From: Nocardia testacea NBRC 100365 | GTDB taxonomy: Bacteria > Actinomycetota > Actinomycetes > Mycobacteriales > Mycobacteriaceae | Assembly (NCBI RefSeq): GCF_000308775.1 | Contig: NZ_BAGJ01000092.1 | Location: 1-33,716, forward strand | Reading direction: 5' to 3' | DNA: 33,716 nucleotides | In this document: positions 1-7,129 of the stretch, piece after piece | Layout of the letters: the number at the start of each line of letters is the position of its first letter | Numbering within the stretch: the first letter of the stretch is position 1 | Notes under the pieces: model-generated | Database searches by the model: none | Told to the model about the DNA's origin: nothing | Seen by the model: only the letters and a program-made list of their open reading frames with translations | Program-made: the position numbers and the translations under genes

Positions 1-1393
1 TCGGAGTCCACGACGAACGAGGTCGCGGGGTGGCACCGAAGTTCACCGCGGTCGCTCCGGTCAGACCTGTTCCGGTGAGGACGACCGTGGTGCCGCCGGT
101 CACGGGACCGGCGTTCGGTGCAATGGTGGTGAGGGTGGGTACCGCGACGTAGGTGTACGCGACGCCGTTACTTGTTCCACCGGCTGTGGTGACGGTGACC
201 GATACTGTTCCGGCCGCTCCTGCGGGAGCGACGGCCGTGATCTGCGTGGCGGAGTTCACGACGAACGACGTCGCCGGTGTACCACCGAAGTTCACCGCGG
301 TGGCTCCCGTCAGATTCGTGCCGGTGAGCACGACCGTTGTCCCGCCGGTCACGGAACCGGCGTTCGGTGCGATAGCGGTCAGCGTCGGTACCGCGACGTA
401 GGTGTAGGAGACCCCGTTGCTGGTTCCGCCGACTGTGGTGACGGTGACCAGTATCGACCCGGCTGAATGGGCGGGCGTCACCGCGGTGATCTGCGTCGAG
501 GAGTTGACCGTGAACGAAGTCGCGGGCGTACCGCCGAAACTCACCGCCGTCGTGCCCGTCAGATTCGTACCTGTCAGCACCACCGTGGTCCCGCCGGCCA
601 CCGGACCGGCGTTCGGGGCTATGGCGGTCAGGGTGGGTACCGCGACGTAGGTGTAGGAGACCCCGTTGCTCGTTCCACCGGCTGTGGTGACGGTGACCGA
701 TACTGTTCCGGCCGCTCCTGCGGGGGCGACGGCGGTGATCTGTGTCGCGGAGTTCACGGTGAACGAAGTCGCCGGGGTGCCGCCGAAACTCACCGCGGTC
801 GCTCCCGTCAGATTCGTACCCGTCAGCACGACCGTCGTCCCGCCCGTCACGGGACCGGTGTTCGGGGTGACAGCGGTCAGTGTCGGTACCGCGATGTAGG
901 TGTAGGAGACCCCGTTGCTGGTCCCGCCGGCCGTGGTGACTCTGACCAACACCGTACCGACCGAATGGGCAGGTGCCACCGCAGTGATTTGCGTCGACGA
1001 GTTCACGGTGAACGAAGTCGCCGGGGTGCCGCCGAAACTCACCGCGGTCGCTCCCGTCAGATTCGTACCCGTCAGCACCACCGTCGTTCCACCGGCCGCC
1101 GCCCCGGAAGCCGGGCTGATGCCGGTCAAGGCCGGAACCCCGACATAGGTGTAGGGCAGCGGATTGCTCGTGCCGTCCAGCAACGCCTGTACGGTGACGT
1201 TCACCGTGCCGGTTCCCGGCGGGACGATAGCCGTGATCTGGGTATTGGAGTCGATGGTGAATGTCGTTGCCGTCGTGCCGAACCGGACGGTCAACGGGCC
1301 GACACCACTGAATCCGGAGCCGGTGATGATGACAGAGTTGAGACCCGCGGCCGGGCCGGAAGACGGTGTCAGCGAGGTGATAACAGGGGCCAT
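1..1393 (-). CDS. Tandem IPT/TIG-domain protein (partial, runs off left edge)
   Basis: The reading frame starts at ATG 1393 behind GAAGG and stays open to the window edge (464 codons). It is a chain of Ig-like IPT/TIG domains of 83 residues (249 bp). Each carries the cores GGTTVVLTGTNLTGATAV, FGGTPATSF and GGTSNGVSYTY. The first domain is the most divergent and begins MAPVITSLTPSSGP. Later domains alternate between two subtypes (PAHSxG and PAGAAG before the last strand). There is no signal peptide, membrane segment or catalytic motif, which is odd for a fold usually found in surface proteins; many actinobacteria have similar leaderless TIG proteins of unknown function. Compared with the other repeats one base is missing near 27-30, so the frame of the most distal 9 codons is shifted, by a real frameshift or by assembly error in repeats. 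Function unknown; a structural or binding role is inferred. Confidence 0.85.
   Translation of the reverse strand, partial: MAPVITSLTPSSGPAAGLNSVIITGSGFSGVGPLTVRFGTTATTFTIDSNTQITAIVPPGTGTVNVTVQALLDGTSNPLPYTYVGVPALTGISPASGAAAGGTTVVLTGTNLTGATAVSFGGTPATSFTVNSSTQITAVAPAHSVGTVLVRVTTAGGTSNGVSYTYIAVPTLTAVTPNTGPVTGGTTVVLTGTNLTGATAVSFGGTPATSFTVNSATQITAVAPAGAAGTVSVTVTTAGGTSNGVSYTYVAVPTLTAIAPNAGPVAGGTTVVLTGTNLTGTTAVSFGGTPATSFTVNSSTQITAVTPAHSAGSILVTVTTVGGTSNGVSYTYVAVPTLTAIAPNAGSVTGGTTVVLTGTNLTGATAVNFGGTPATSFVVNSATQITAVAPAGAAGTVSVTVTTAGGTSNGVAYTYVAVPTLTTIAPNAGPVTGGTTVVLTGTGLTGATAVNFGATPRPRSSWTP
153..1164 (-). repeat. 249-bp direct repeats encoding TIG domains
   Basis: The same landmark (coding SNGVSYTY then VP) recurs at about 168, 417, 666, 915 and 1164, exactly 249 bp apart. 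The copies are highly similar at DNA level, with runs of identity covering the TVVLTGTNLTG and FGGTPATSF codons. The two domain subtypes alternate, suggesting amplification in 498-bp pairs. Such an array is prone to copy-number change and to assembly collapse. Confidence 0.85.
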
Positions 1394-2068
1394 TTGCTTA
1401 CCTTCGATTGGTGATCAGTGAAACGAGCTCTCCCGCAGCAGCACAGATCCAGCTGTTACCGGGGGATATATCCAGTAACCCTCCGGTGGAGGCACTTCGG
1501 CAATGCATCTCCGGTCCGATTTGGTCCGGTTTGTATCCGTTTTAGGGCTGCTCGGCCCGTTGGTGATCGCCGCCATCACCGGATGCTCGGCGGTGGCCGA
1601 CAGCACCGATACCGCGATGCGGCACTTGCCGGAACGGGCCGGTGACCACGAAGTAGCGTTCTGGATGCCGTACCGGAGATCGTCGAGTCCAGCCGGACGG
1701 CCACGCTCGCCACGCCAGAGCCAAGCCCATCACGGAAAGTGGTATTGGACCTGATCCTATTTTCGGCATCGTCTATTCATCGATGAATTATTGAATCGCG
1801 CGGCAACTGTGCGATGCGATCAGGTCGGCGAAAACACTGCCTTTTCGACAACGGCAGCGGATATGAAACTCATGGCCGCCTTCAGTGCAGCCGGCGCGGC
1901 CGAAAAGAAACGTGAGTTGCCGGGCGATCACGCGCTGACGCCCAGCGAGGGCGGTTCGGTAGAGACGTCACCGAGAGTTGCTGACGCGAGATTCGTCGAC
2001 AGTCAGAATATGAAGCGTTGACCATCGATCATCGACTGAATGGCTTCGGCATGCACCCGGTGATCTCG
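1394..2068. other. Gene-poor stretch, lower GC
   Basis: Apart from the possible broken lipoprotein at 1503-1754, I see no supported gene. An open frame of 76 codons at 1791-2021 (+) has no recognisable motif or convincing ribosome binding site. The promoter of the TIG gene must lie at the left side of this stretch. The region 1740-2000 is visibly less GC-rich than its neighbours. Confidence 0.5.
1503..1754 (+). pseudogene. Possible broken small lipoprotein
   Basis: The frame from ATG 1503 starts MHLRSDLVRFVSVLG, continues into a hydrophobic stretch and ends the leader in a lipobox-like AITGCSA, as expected for a secreted lipoprotein. After about 45 residues the frame turns into arginine- and proline-rich residues typical of out-of-frame high-GC DNA. 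A neighbouring frame gives a more protein-like continuation (VLDAVPEIVESS, then TPEPSPSRK) ending at a stop near 1790. A single frameshift around 1650 would join them. No family is recognised. It may instead be a chance hydrophobic frame; confidence is low. Confidence 0.3.
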
Positions 2069-2800
2069 TCACTGGTCCTCGCGGGCGCGATCTGACAGAC
2101 GCTCATGCTCAGCCGTCAACCGAGTCAAAACTTCAACGACGGCGCTGCCCTGCAACGCAATCTCGTGCATAGCTGTGAACGTGTGGTCGTACCCCGCGAT
2201 CTCAGACGGCCGTGTGATGGTCAACTCTGCGCTGACGGTCTCGACGATCACCGACTCACGGTCGAACATCGCAAACCCGTGAGACCCGAGTAGCGAATTC
2301 GCGGTCAGCGGAATCACCCCGAAATCAACACGCGGGTTACTGGCCTCCTCGGTCGGCCTCCGCATCTGGTCGGCCATCACGGCTCGTGTTCCGACCACTT
2401 GGTGCAACGCGGCCTCAGCGACGATGAATGCGAACCGACGACTGCCAGTGTGCAAGATTCGCTGGCGGGTCATACGCACCGCCACAGCTTCGTCGATGTC
2501 ATCTCGACCGCCTGCAATCAGTCGCCGGCACTCGGCCGGCACCGCCCGCGCATATTCCCGGGTTTGGAGGAGGCCGGGTACAACGGTGTTCTCGTACCAT
2601 CGCACGTGCTGTGCGCGGTCGTCGATCTGGAGAGATCGGCGCTGTCGGTGGGACCGTCCGGACGCGACGACCCGCCGCTAATCCAAGTACATGGACTGCG
2701 TGTTGCGCAATGTGGCGACGAGGTCTTCGTAGGCCGACGCCGCATCGGTAACGCGGCACCATATCAGCAGGTCGTCGACCACACCGGTACCTTGACCAGG
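2069..2800 (-). pseudogene. DUF5753 (XRE-type) regulator, nonsense codon and missing HTH
   Basis: The open part, from GTG 2605, is a DUF5753 domain (RWYENTVVPGLLQTREYARAV near the start), the C-terminal domain of many actinobacterial helix-turn-helix regulators. Homology continues upstream in the same frame: DLLIWCRVTD, AYEDLVATLRN and SMYLD, then TAG at 2678-2680, then RRVVASG and DDRAQHVRWYE. Family members usually have a tryptophan at the TAG position, so one base change (TGG to TAG) explains it. Homology ends near 2800, where remnants of a gene on the other strand begin, and no HTH is found. The truncated 178-residue frame may be open but should lack DNA binding. Such regulators often pair with a small DUF397 protein; none is seen. 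Confidence 0.75.
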
Positions 2801-2935
2801 TGGTTCCGCCGAGGCCGGGTTCGTCCCGGTGGTGTGGTCCTGCTGCGGCCGGACCGGTTCGTTTTCGGAACCGCGGCGAGCGGCGCGACAGGGCCCCTGG
2901 TCGAAGAGTTGCGCCGGCAGCTACATCTACCTTCC
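2783..2935 (+). pseudogene. C-terminal scrap of a flavin-dependent aromatic hydroxylase
   Basis: In the frame that continues into the amidohydrolase remnant, residues GTLTRWFRR, GVVLLRPDRFVFGTA and LVEELRRQL resemble the extreme C-terminus of MhpA/PheA-type FAD monooxygenases, where a thioredoxin-like domain ends in a V-L-x-R-P-D-x-x-V motif. Nothing of the FAD-binding part is present. Such hydroxylases often sit next to ACMSD-like amidohydrolases in aromatic catabolic operons, which fits the next feature. The identification rests on one short motif. Confidence 0.4.
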
Positions 2936-2989
2936 GCGCCTACCGGGTCCGGCGGCCGGCCCCGATCCGCGCCTGCCGACCTCGCAGCA

Positions 2990-3820
2990 GGCCCGAGGGA
3001 AGCGGCGGCGCCCGGAGTGTCCTACCTGCGGGGCAGGGACGCCAACGATATGGCCCGGTACTGCAATACCTACGCCGCGGACTTGTTCAGGCGGTATCCC
3101 ACCCGCTTCGGTGCATTCGCCGTGCTGCCGATGCCCGATATCCCGGCCGCCATCGAAGAAGCGATCTACGCTCTGGACACGCTGCGGCTGGACGGGGTGG
3201 TACTGCTGTCCGCCTACGACGGCATCTACCTCGGTGACCCGCGGTTCGAACCGCTGATGATCGCGTTGAACCAGCGCAGGGCATATGTGTTCGTCCACCC
3301 GGCTGGCATCGCCGCCGACGCGAAACCTGAACTTCCGTTGCCGGATTTCATCGAGGAATTCACCTTCGACACCACGCGCGCGGCGACCATGATGATGGTG
3401 ACCGGGATGACGCAGCGTTACCCCGATATCCGCTTCCAGCTCGCCCACGCCGGTGGAACGCTGCCGTTCCTGTCCCACCGGATCGGCGTCGTCTCGCAAA
3501 CGGTCTTGGGCGACCTCTGGCCGCAAGACCTGCCCAGGCCTTCGGTACTCGATACCGAACGGCAGATCTCCCGCTTCTTCTACGACACCGCGCTGAGCGC
3601 CTCACCCGCCGCTATGTCCGCCACCCTGGCCGTCACCGGCCGCGACCACATCGTCTTCGGCTCCGACTGGCCCTTCAGCGCCGCCACCCTGCCGCAATCC
3701 GGAGACAACGATCCCGCGCCCCGGCTGAGCGAAATCTTCGACACCGATCAGCGCATGGAGATCGAGCGCTACAACCCGCTGCGACAGCTGCCGCGTCTCG
3801 CCGAAGCCGTCGGCGGATGA
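2990..3820 (+). pseudogene. ACMSD-like amidohydrolase lacking its N-terminus
   Basis: From about residue APGVSYL the frame matches the ACMSD-type amidohydrolase/decarboxylase family (6-methylsalicylate or 2-amino-3-carboxymuconate semialdehyde decarboxylase-like). Visible landmarks are YPTRFGAFAVLPMPD, LRLDGVVLLSAYDGIYLGD, VFVHPAG, FDTTRAATMM, LAHAGGTLPFL, YDTALSASP and FGSDWPF; the last carries the catalytic Asp. The first 50-60 residues, including the HxH metal-binding motif of strand 1, are absent and replaced by unrelated low-complexity sequence. A metal-dependent enzyme without HxH should be inactive. The frame is otherwise clean to its stop, so the truncation is probably recent. It overlaps the next fragment by ATGA, as in an operon. 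Confidence 0.75.
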
Positions 3821-3903
3821 GCGCTGTGCGCCACGACCGAATCGACGTCCATCAGCACCTCATCCCACCGGTGTATCGGGACGCACCGCGGAACACCGAG
3901 TAG
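3817..3903 (+). pseudogene. N-terminal fragment of a second amidohydrolase
   Basis: ATG 3817 overlaps the preceding stop. The 28-residue frame reads MSAVRHDRIDVHQHLIPP then VYRD and ends at TAG 3901. The I-D-V-H-Q-H-L-x-P-P sequence is the typical start of ACMSD-like amidohydrolases, with the HxH metal ligands. Homology stops after VYRD, followed by unrelated sequence. It supplies just the part missing from the upstream copy but in the wrong order, which fits remains of two tandem paralogues. Confidence 0.7.
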
Positions 3904-4047
3904 CCACTGAGCTGAACGACTTCTCGGCCGAGCCGGTTGCGGCACGACCGGAGCAGTTCGGGTTTTGCCACTGTCGCCGGCGACAGCGGTAAGAGCAGGG
4001 CCATGACGGCGCCGGCGGGCGGCGACCCGGAGGCGGCATCTGGCGCG

Positions 4048-4641
4048 TTACGGGCCGATTCCGGCGAGGGAGAAGAACTCCTGGCGGGATCGGGCGTCTT
4101 CGCGCAGGGTGCCGAGCAGGGTGGAGGTGACGGTGGTGGTTCCGACGGCTTGCACGCCGCGCAGGGTCATGCAGGTGTGTTCGGCTTCGATGACGACGCC
4201 GACGCCCTTGGGCTGCAGATGCCGGTCGAGCCAGTCGGCGACCTGTTTGGTCAGCCGTTCCTGGACCTGCGGCCGGCGGGAGAAGTGTTCGACGATCCGG
4301 GCCAGTTTCGACAGTCCGAGAATGCGGTCGCCGGGCAGGTAGCCGACGTGCGCGACGCCCACGAACGGCAGCAGGTGATGTTCACACACCGACCGCAGGG
4401 GGATGCGGCGGGCCAGCACGAGTTCGTCGTAGCCCTCCTCGTTCGGGAAGGTGGTCAGATCGAATGCGCGCGGGGTGAACAACTCGGCATAGGCCCGGGC
4501 CATCCGCCCCGGCGTGGCCTGGAGATGTTCGCTGTCCAGCCGCACGCCGAGAGCGGTCAGAAAGGTGCGGGCGGCGTCCTCGGCGGCGGTCAGATCGACA
4601 GCGCTGCTGTCGTGGACAACACGTAGGGCGGGCTGGGACAT
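4048..4641 (-). CDS. folE: GTP cyclohydrolase I, type I
   Basis: This 197-residue protein converts GTP to 7,8-dihydroneopterin triphosphate, the first step to folate and other pterins. The core is clear: TPGRMARAYAELF, zinc ligands in SVCEHHLLPF (Cys86, His89) and HTCMTLRG (Cys157), GLSKLARIVEHFSRRPQVQERLT and the C-terminal EFF. Length is usual for the family. It starts two bases after the stop of the upstream membrane-protein gene, so translation is probably coupled. The folate gene copy in actinobacteria normally lies in an ftsH-folE-folP cluster; here no folate gene is nearby, so I infer a second, specialised paralogue in a regulated operon with two membrane proteins. Confidence 0.93.
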   Translation of the reverse strand: MSQPALRVVHDSSAVDLTAAEDAARTFLTALGVRLDSEHLQATPGRMARAYAELFTPRAFDLTTFPNEEGYDELVLARRIPLRSVCEHHLLPFVGVAHVGYLPGDRILGLSKLARIVEHFSRRPQVQERLTKQVADWLDRHLQPKGVGVVIEAEHTCMTLRGVQAVGTTTVTSTLLGTLREDARSRQEFFSLAGIGP

Positions 4642-4643
4642 GA

Positions 4644-5063
4644 TCAGCTTCCCCCGACACCGAGCGCGGTGAGCAGCACCAGCACGAGAGTGGCGACCGC
4701 GAACACGCCGTGCCCACCGACAATCGCCACCGGGAAGTGCCGTTCGGGCGGCGTCTTGCCCACCAGCCCGGTGGTGCGGGAGCGGTAGACCGGCAGCCAG
4801 CGTGCCAGCATCACGAACCCGAGCAGCGCGACGGGCACCAGCAGCCCGAAGGCGACCCAGGCCAGCGCGTCATTGTCGACGGCGAGATAGACGATCCACA
4901 CCACCAGCCCGGCCACGGCGAGCAGGAAGTGCCCGAACACCACCGGAACGGGAAGGTGGCTGGAATCCGAATCACGCGCACCGCCTTTGGCGAGCCACGT
5001 GCCCAACAGGACGAAGCCGCCGACCGCGGTGAGCAGCCAGAGAATCAGAGCCGCGATGCCCAT
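4644..5063 (-). CDS. Small polytopic membrane protein
   Basis: The start is ATG 5063 behind AGGAG, giving 139 residues. Four hydrophobic segments are visible: ALILWLLTAVGGFVLLGTWL, then VVFGHFLLAVAGLVVWIVYL, then WVAFGLLVPVALLGFVML, then GVFAVATLVLVLLTAL. A polar loop between segments 3 and 4 holds RSRTTG and TPPERHFPVAI. No enzyme motif is present; the His in GHFLL and in VGGHGVF lie at membrane faces and could bind haem or metal, but this is speculation. It is second in a three-gene operon between the DUF2231 protein (40 bp upstream) and folE (2 bp downstream). Function unknown. Confidence 0.8.
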   Translation of the reverse strand: MGIAALILWLLTAVGGFVLLGTWLAKGGARDSDSSHLPVPVVFGHFLLAVAGLVVWIVYLAVDNDALAWVAFGLLVPVALLGFVMLARWLPVYRSRTTGLVGKTPPERHFPVAIVGGHGVFAVATLVLVLLTALGVGGS

Positions 5064-5103
5064 GATGACTCCTGAGGAAGAGAAGGGACAGGGGGGGGAG
5101 AGG

Positions 5104-5616
5104 TCAGCGCCGGAAACCGGTGGCCTGGGTGTGCTCGTCGGCGACCCGCACACCGTAGTGGTAGGCGAGTTTGCCGCCCAGATATCCCGACACCGCCAGC
5201 ACCGCGACGGCGGCGATCGACAGGGTCAGCGGGCCACCCGCGACGGCGACGTCGGCATCGGTGCCGGCGACGCGCCACCAGAAATCGAGTGCGAACGCCA
5301 CGGTGACCGCCAGATTCAGGCTCATATGCACCAGCCCTGTCCGGAAGGCGGGCGTGCCGGTCGGGATGGCGAACAGGTCCAGGAATCCGACCGTCGCCGC
5401 GGCGAGCGCGCCCAGCACGCCGATCGCGATCAGCCACTGTGCGCCCCGCGCCAGGAATCCGGGATCGTCGACCAGGTGCGAGCCGATATCGAACACGACA
5501 CTGGCCAGCCATGCTCCGATCGGCACGGTGACCAGGATCGGATGGAACGGGTGCCCGTACGGCCCGGCCAGCACGGCGCTGACCGGGCGTTTGGCCTGTC
5601 GCCAGTCATCGGTCAT
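5104..5616 (-). CDS. DUF2231 membrane protein
   Basis: ATG 5616 lies behind a good GGAGG. The 170-residue protein has the DUF2231 pattern: an N-terminal GHPFHPILVTVPIGAWLASVVFD, where the H-P-x-H-P motif opens the first membrane helix, followed by three more helices (WLIAIGVLGALAAATVGFLDL, VHMSLNLAVTVAFALDFWW, LTLSIAAVAVLAVSGYLGG). The family is a predicted inner-membrane protein with conserved histidines, often near redox or haem proteins; no biochemical role is established that I can cite. It is first gene of the operon with a small membrane protein and folE, and is read away from the HTH regulator at 5749. Confidence 0.88.
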   Translation of the reverse strand: MTDDWRQAKRPVSAVLAGPYGHPFHPILVTVPIGAWLASVVFDIGSHLVDDPGFLARGAQWLIAIGVLGALAAATVGFLDLFAIPTGTPAFRTGLVHMSLNLAVTVAFALDFWWRVAGTDADVAVAGGPLTLSIAAVAVLAVSGYLGGKLAYHYGVRVADEHTQATGFRR

Positions 5617-5647
5617 GACAACCTCCGCACCACCGGGGAGTAATTAC

Positions 5648-5663
5648 ACCAATAAAGTTTGGT
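5648..5663. promoter_or_regulatory. Inverted repeat ACCAA-N6-TTGGT (candidate operator)
   Basis: The sequence ACCAATAAAGTTTGGT has perfect 5-bp arms and sits 32 bp upstream of the DUF2231 start, in an AT-rich pocket between divergent genes. The element TTACACC(C)AATAA occurs here (5644) and again at 5715, next to the second palindrome. This repetition suggests binding of the adjacent regulator. Inferred from sequence only. Confidence 0.5.
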
Positions 5664-5721
5664 TCAATCGAGCGGGAGGGTCAAGTCCCGTGTCTCCGCT
5701 TGCCGTCCGGCGGGTTACACC

Positions 5722-5757
5722 CAATAAGATCGGCGTTATTGTGGACTGGTGACCAGT
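5722..5757. promoter_or_regulatory. Paired palindromes at the regulator start
   Basis: CAATAA (5722-5727) and TTATTG (5736-5741) form a perfect 6-bp inverted repeat with an 8-bp spacer. Directly after it lies ACTGGTGACCAGT (5745-5757), a second palindrome overlapping the GTG start codon of the HTH gene. The position suits autorepression by the gene product. Shared CAATAA with the site at 5648 supports one regulator for both directions. Confidence 0.5.
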
Positions 5758-6447
5758 GAAGCCGATATCGGCGCCGTTGCCGCACTGGACGACGATCTAC
5801 GCCGGAGCATGTACTGGTTCATCCGGCGCGCCGCACGTCCCGTGACCCGTGACGAAGCCGCCGGACATGCCGGGATATCCCGCAAACTCGCCGCGTTCCA
5901 CCTCGACAAACTCGTCGCCACCGGGCTACTGCGGGCGCACTATGAACATGCCGGCGGGATCCGGCGCGTCGGACGGGCGCCGAAGGTGTACGAACCCGCC
6001 GATATCGAGGTACGTGTCAGCATTCCGGAACGCCGCCACGAGATCCTCGCAGAGATACTGATGCAGGCCGTCCTCACCGAGGCTACCGGGGAATCCGCGC
6101 GCGATGCCACGCTGCGCGTCGCGGGCGATCGGGGTGTCGCCACCGGCCGGGAGATCCGTGAACGGTTACGTCCGGGCCGGCTCGGTGCCGAACGCACCAT
6201 CACGCTCCTGGTCGTTACGCTCGGCGAACAGGGTTTCGAACCCGCGCGGACCGCACCGGCCTGCCTGCGACTGCGCAATTGCCCCTTCCATCCGCTGGCG
6301 GCCCGGGAGCCCGACCTGGTGTGCTCGCTCAACCACGCATATCTCACCGGGCTCCTCCGCGGACTGGAGGCCGACGCCGTCCGCGCCGACCTCGCCCCCG
6401 CCGCCGGCGAATGCTGTGTCGAAATCAACGCCGGACCCGACTCCTGA
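5749..6447 (+). CDS. ArsR/SufR-like HTH regulator with C-terminal cysteine cluster
   Basis: The 232-residue protein starts at GTG 5749. Residues 12-80 form a winged helix (TRDEAAGHAGISRKLAAFHLDKLVATGLL with a wing near RVGRAPKVYEP). The C-terminal half ends in a conserved cysteine set: Cys172, Cys178 (NCPFHPLA), Cys192 (LVCSLNHAYLTGLLRG) and Cys222-Cys223 (ECCVEI). This layout is that of the SufR-like family, in which an Fe-S cluster controls DNA binding. The true SufR sits at the start of a suf operon; no suf gene is present here, so this is probably a paralogue controlling the divergent DUF2231-membrane protein-folE operon in response to iron, redox or oxygen. That target is inferred from divergence and shared palindromes. 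Confidence 0.85.
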   Translation: MTSEADIGAVAALDDDLRRSMYWFIRRAARPVTRDEAAGHAGISRKLAAFHLDKLVATGLLRAHYEHAGGIRRVGRAPKVYEPADIEVRVSIPERRHEILAEILMQAVLTEATGESARDATLRVAGDRGVATGREIRERLRPGRLGAERTITLLVVTLGEQGFEPARTAPACLRLRNCPFHPLAAREPDLVCSLNHAYLTGLLRGLEADAVRADLAPAAGECCVEINAGPDS

Positions 6448-6808
6448 TCGGCCGCGGTGCTCAACTACCGGAATACGGCCTGTTCGGAGGCGGAACGCGA
6501 CCTGGACCTTCGACCCCCGACCCGGACCTGCGCACCGGTGGCATGCCGGGTGGCCCACGGCGCACGCTCGGTGGAATAGAGCCCCACCCGGTGTCGTTGG
6601 GACACCCGTCGGCGTCCGGACAGCCCCCGGGCCTCACCCCATCGGTCGCTGCGAGCGACCACTCGCCGAGAGGCGCTTGTGGGACGTCGACAACTATCAG
6701 GACGCCGCCGGACTTTGTGCCCGGCGGCGTTTCGTGCGTTATCGGGGCAGGCCGGCCACCGCTGTCGGGGGGAGGGCTGCCGGGGCGGCCCGGGCGGGTG
6801 CCGGTCGC
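6448..6808. other. Convergent intergenic stretch
   Basis: No gene is supported in this 361-bp stretch between the converging HTH gene and the small secreted protein. It contains the strong hairpin at 6702-6730. The rest is high-GC DNA without recognisable domain homology in any frame. Confidence 0.55.
6702..6730. terminator. Bidirectional hairpin terminator
   Basis: ACGCCGCCGG (6702-6711) pairs perfectly with CCGGCGGCGT (6721-6730) around a 9-nt loop, followed by TTCGTGCGTT. There is no long T run, as is usual in high-GC actinobacteria. It lies between two convergent genes and probably ends transcription from both sides. Confidence 0.7.
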
Positions 6809-7129
6809 TCAGTAGGTGCTCGGGGCACACGGGTTCGGCAGGGAGGAGAAGGTGGCGAGGTCGCAGACGCCGCCGGTCAGCATCTGGAAGGGCGTGAGGG
6901 CGAGGAGCACGATGATCCCGATGATGTCGCCGCGCTGGACGGTTTCGACCGCCGACTGCGCGGCCGCCGACCCCGAGTCCACCATGGCCGAGCCGGTTCC
7001 GGCTTCGGCGGCGGCGACCGAGGCGGGGTTCGGCGCGGCCGGGGGAGCGGCCGTCGCGCCGGCCGCGGTAGCGATCAGACCGACCGCCGCGATCGAGGTG
7101 GCGGCCAGGTGGAGGGGAGTGCGCATCAT
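6809..7129 (-). CDS. Small secreted protein with C-terminal hydrophobic segment
   Basis: The start at ATG 7129 follows AAGGAAG; a second ATG comes next. The 106-residue product has a Sec signal peptide (MMRTPLHLAATSIAAVGLIA, likely cleaved near ATAAPP), an alanine-rich region, a hydrophobic segment IIGIIVLLALTPFQMLTGG and a tail with two cysteines (GVCDLATF and PNPCAPSTY) that could form a disulphide. Similar short secreted proteins are common in Nocardia and Mycobacterium with no known function. It is monocistronic, facing the hairpin at 6702. Confidence 0.75.
   Translation of the reverse strand: MMRTPLHLAATSIAAVGLIATAAGATAAPPAAPNPASVAAAEAGTGSAMVDSGSAAAQSAVETVQRGDIIGIIVLLALTPFQMLTGGVCDLATFSSLPNPCAPSTY

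Noticed and set aside
467..1414. 315-codon open frame on the + strand over the TIG repeats
   Set aside because: It is the antisense of the repetitive TIG gene; arginine/glycine-rich repeats mirror the repeat DNA.
1791..2021. 76-codon + frame as a gene
   Set aside because: No ribosome binding site, no family resemblance and atypical composition for coding DNA here.
3937..4626. 229-codon + frame over folE
   Set aside because: Antisense shadow of an unambiguous GTP cyclohydrolase.
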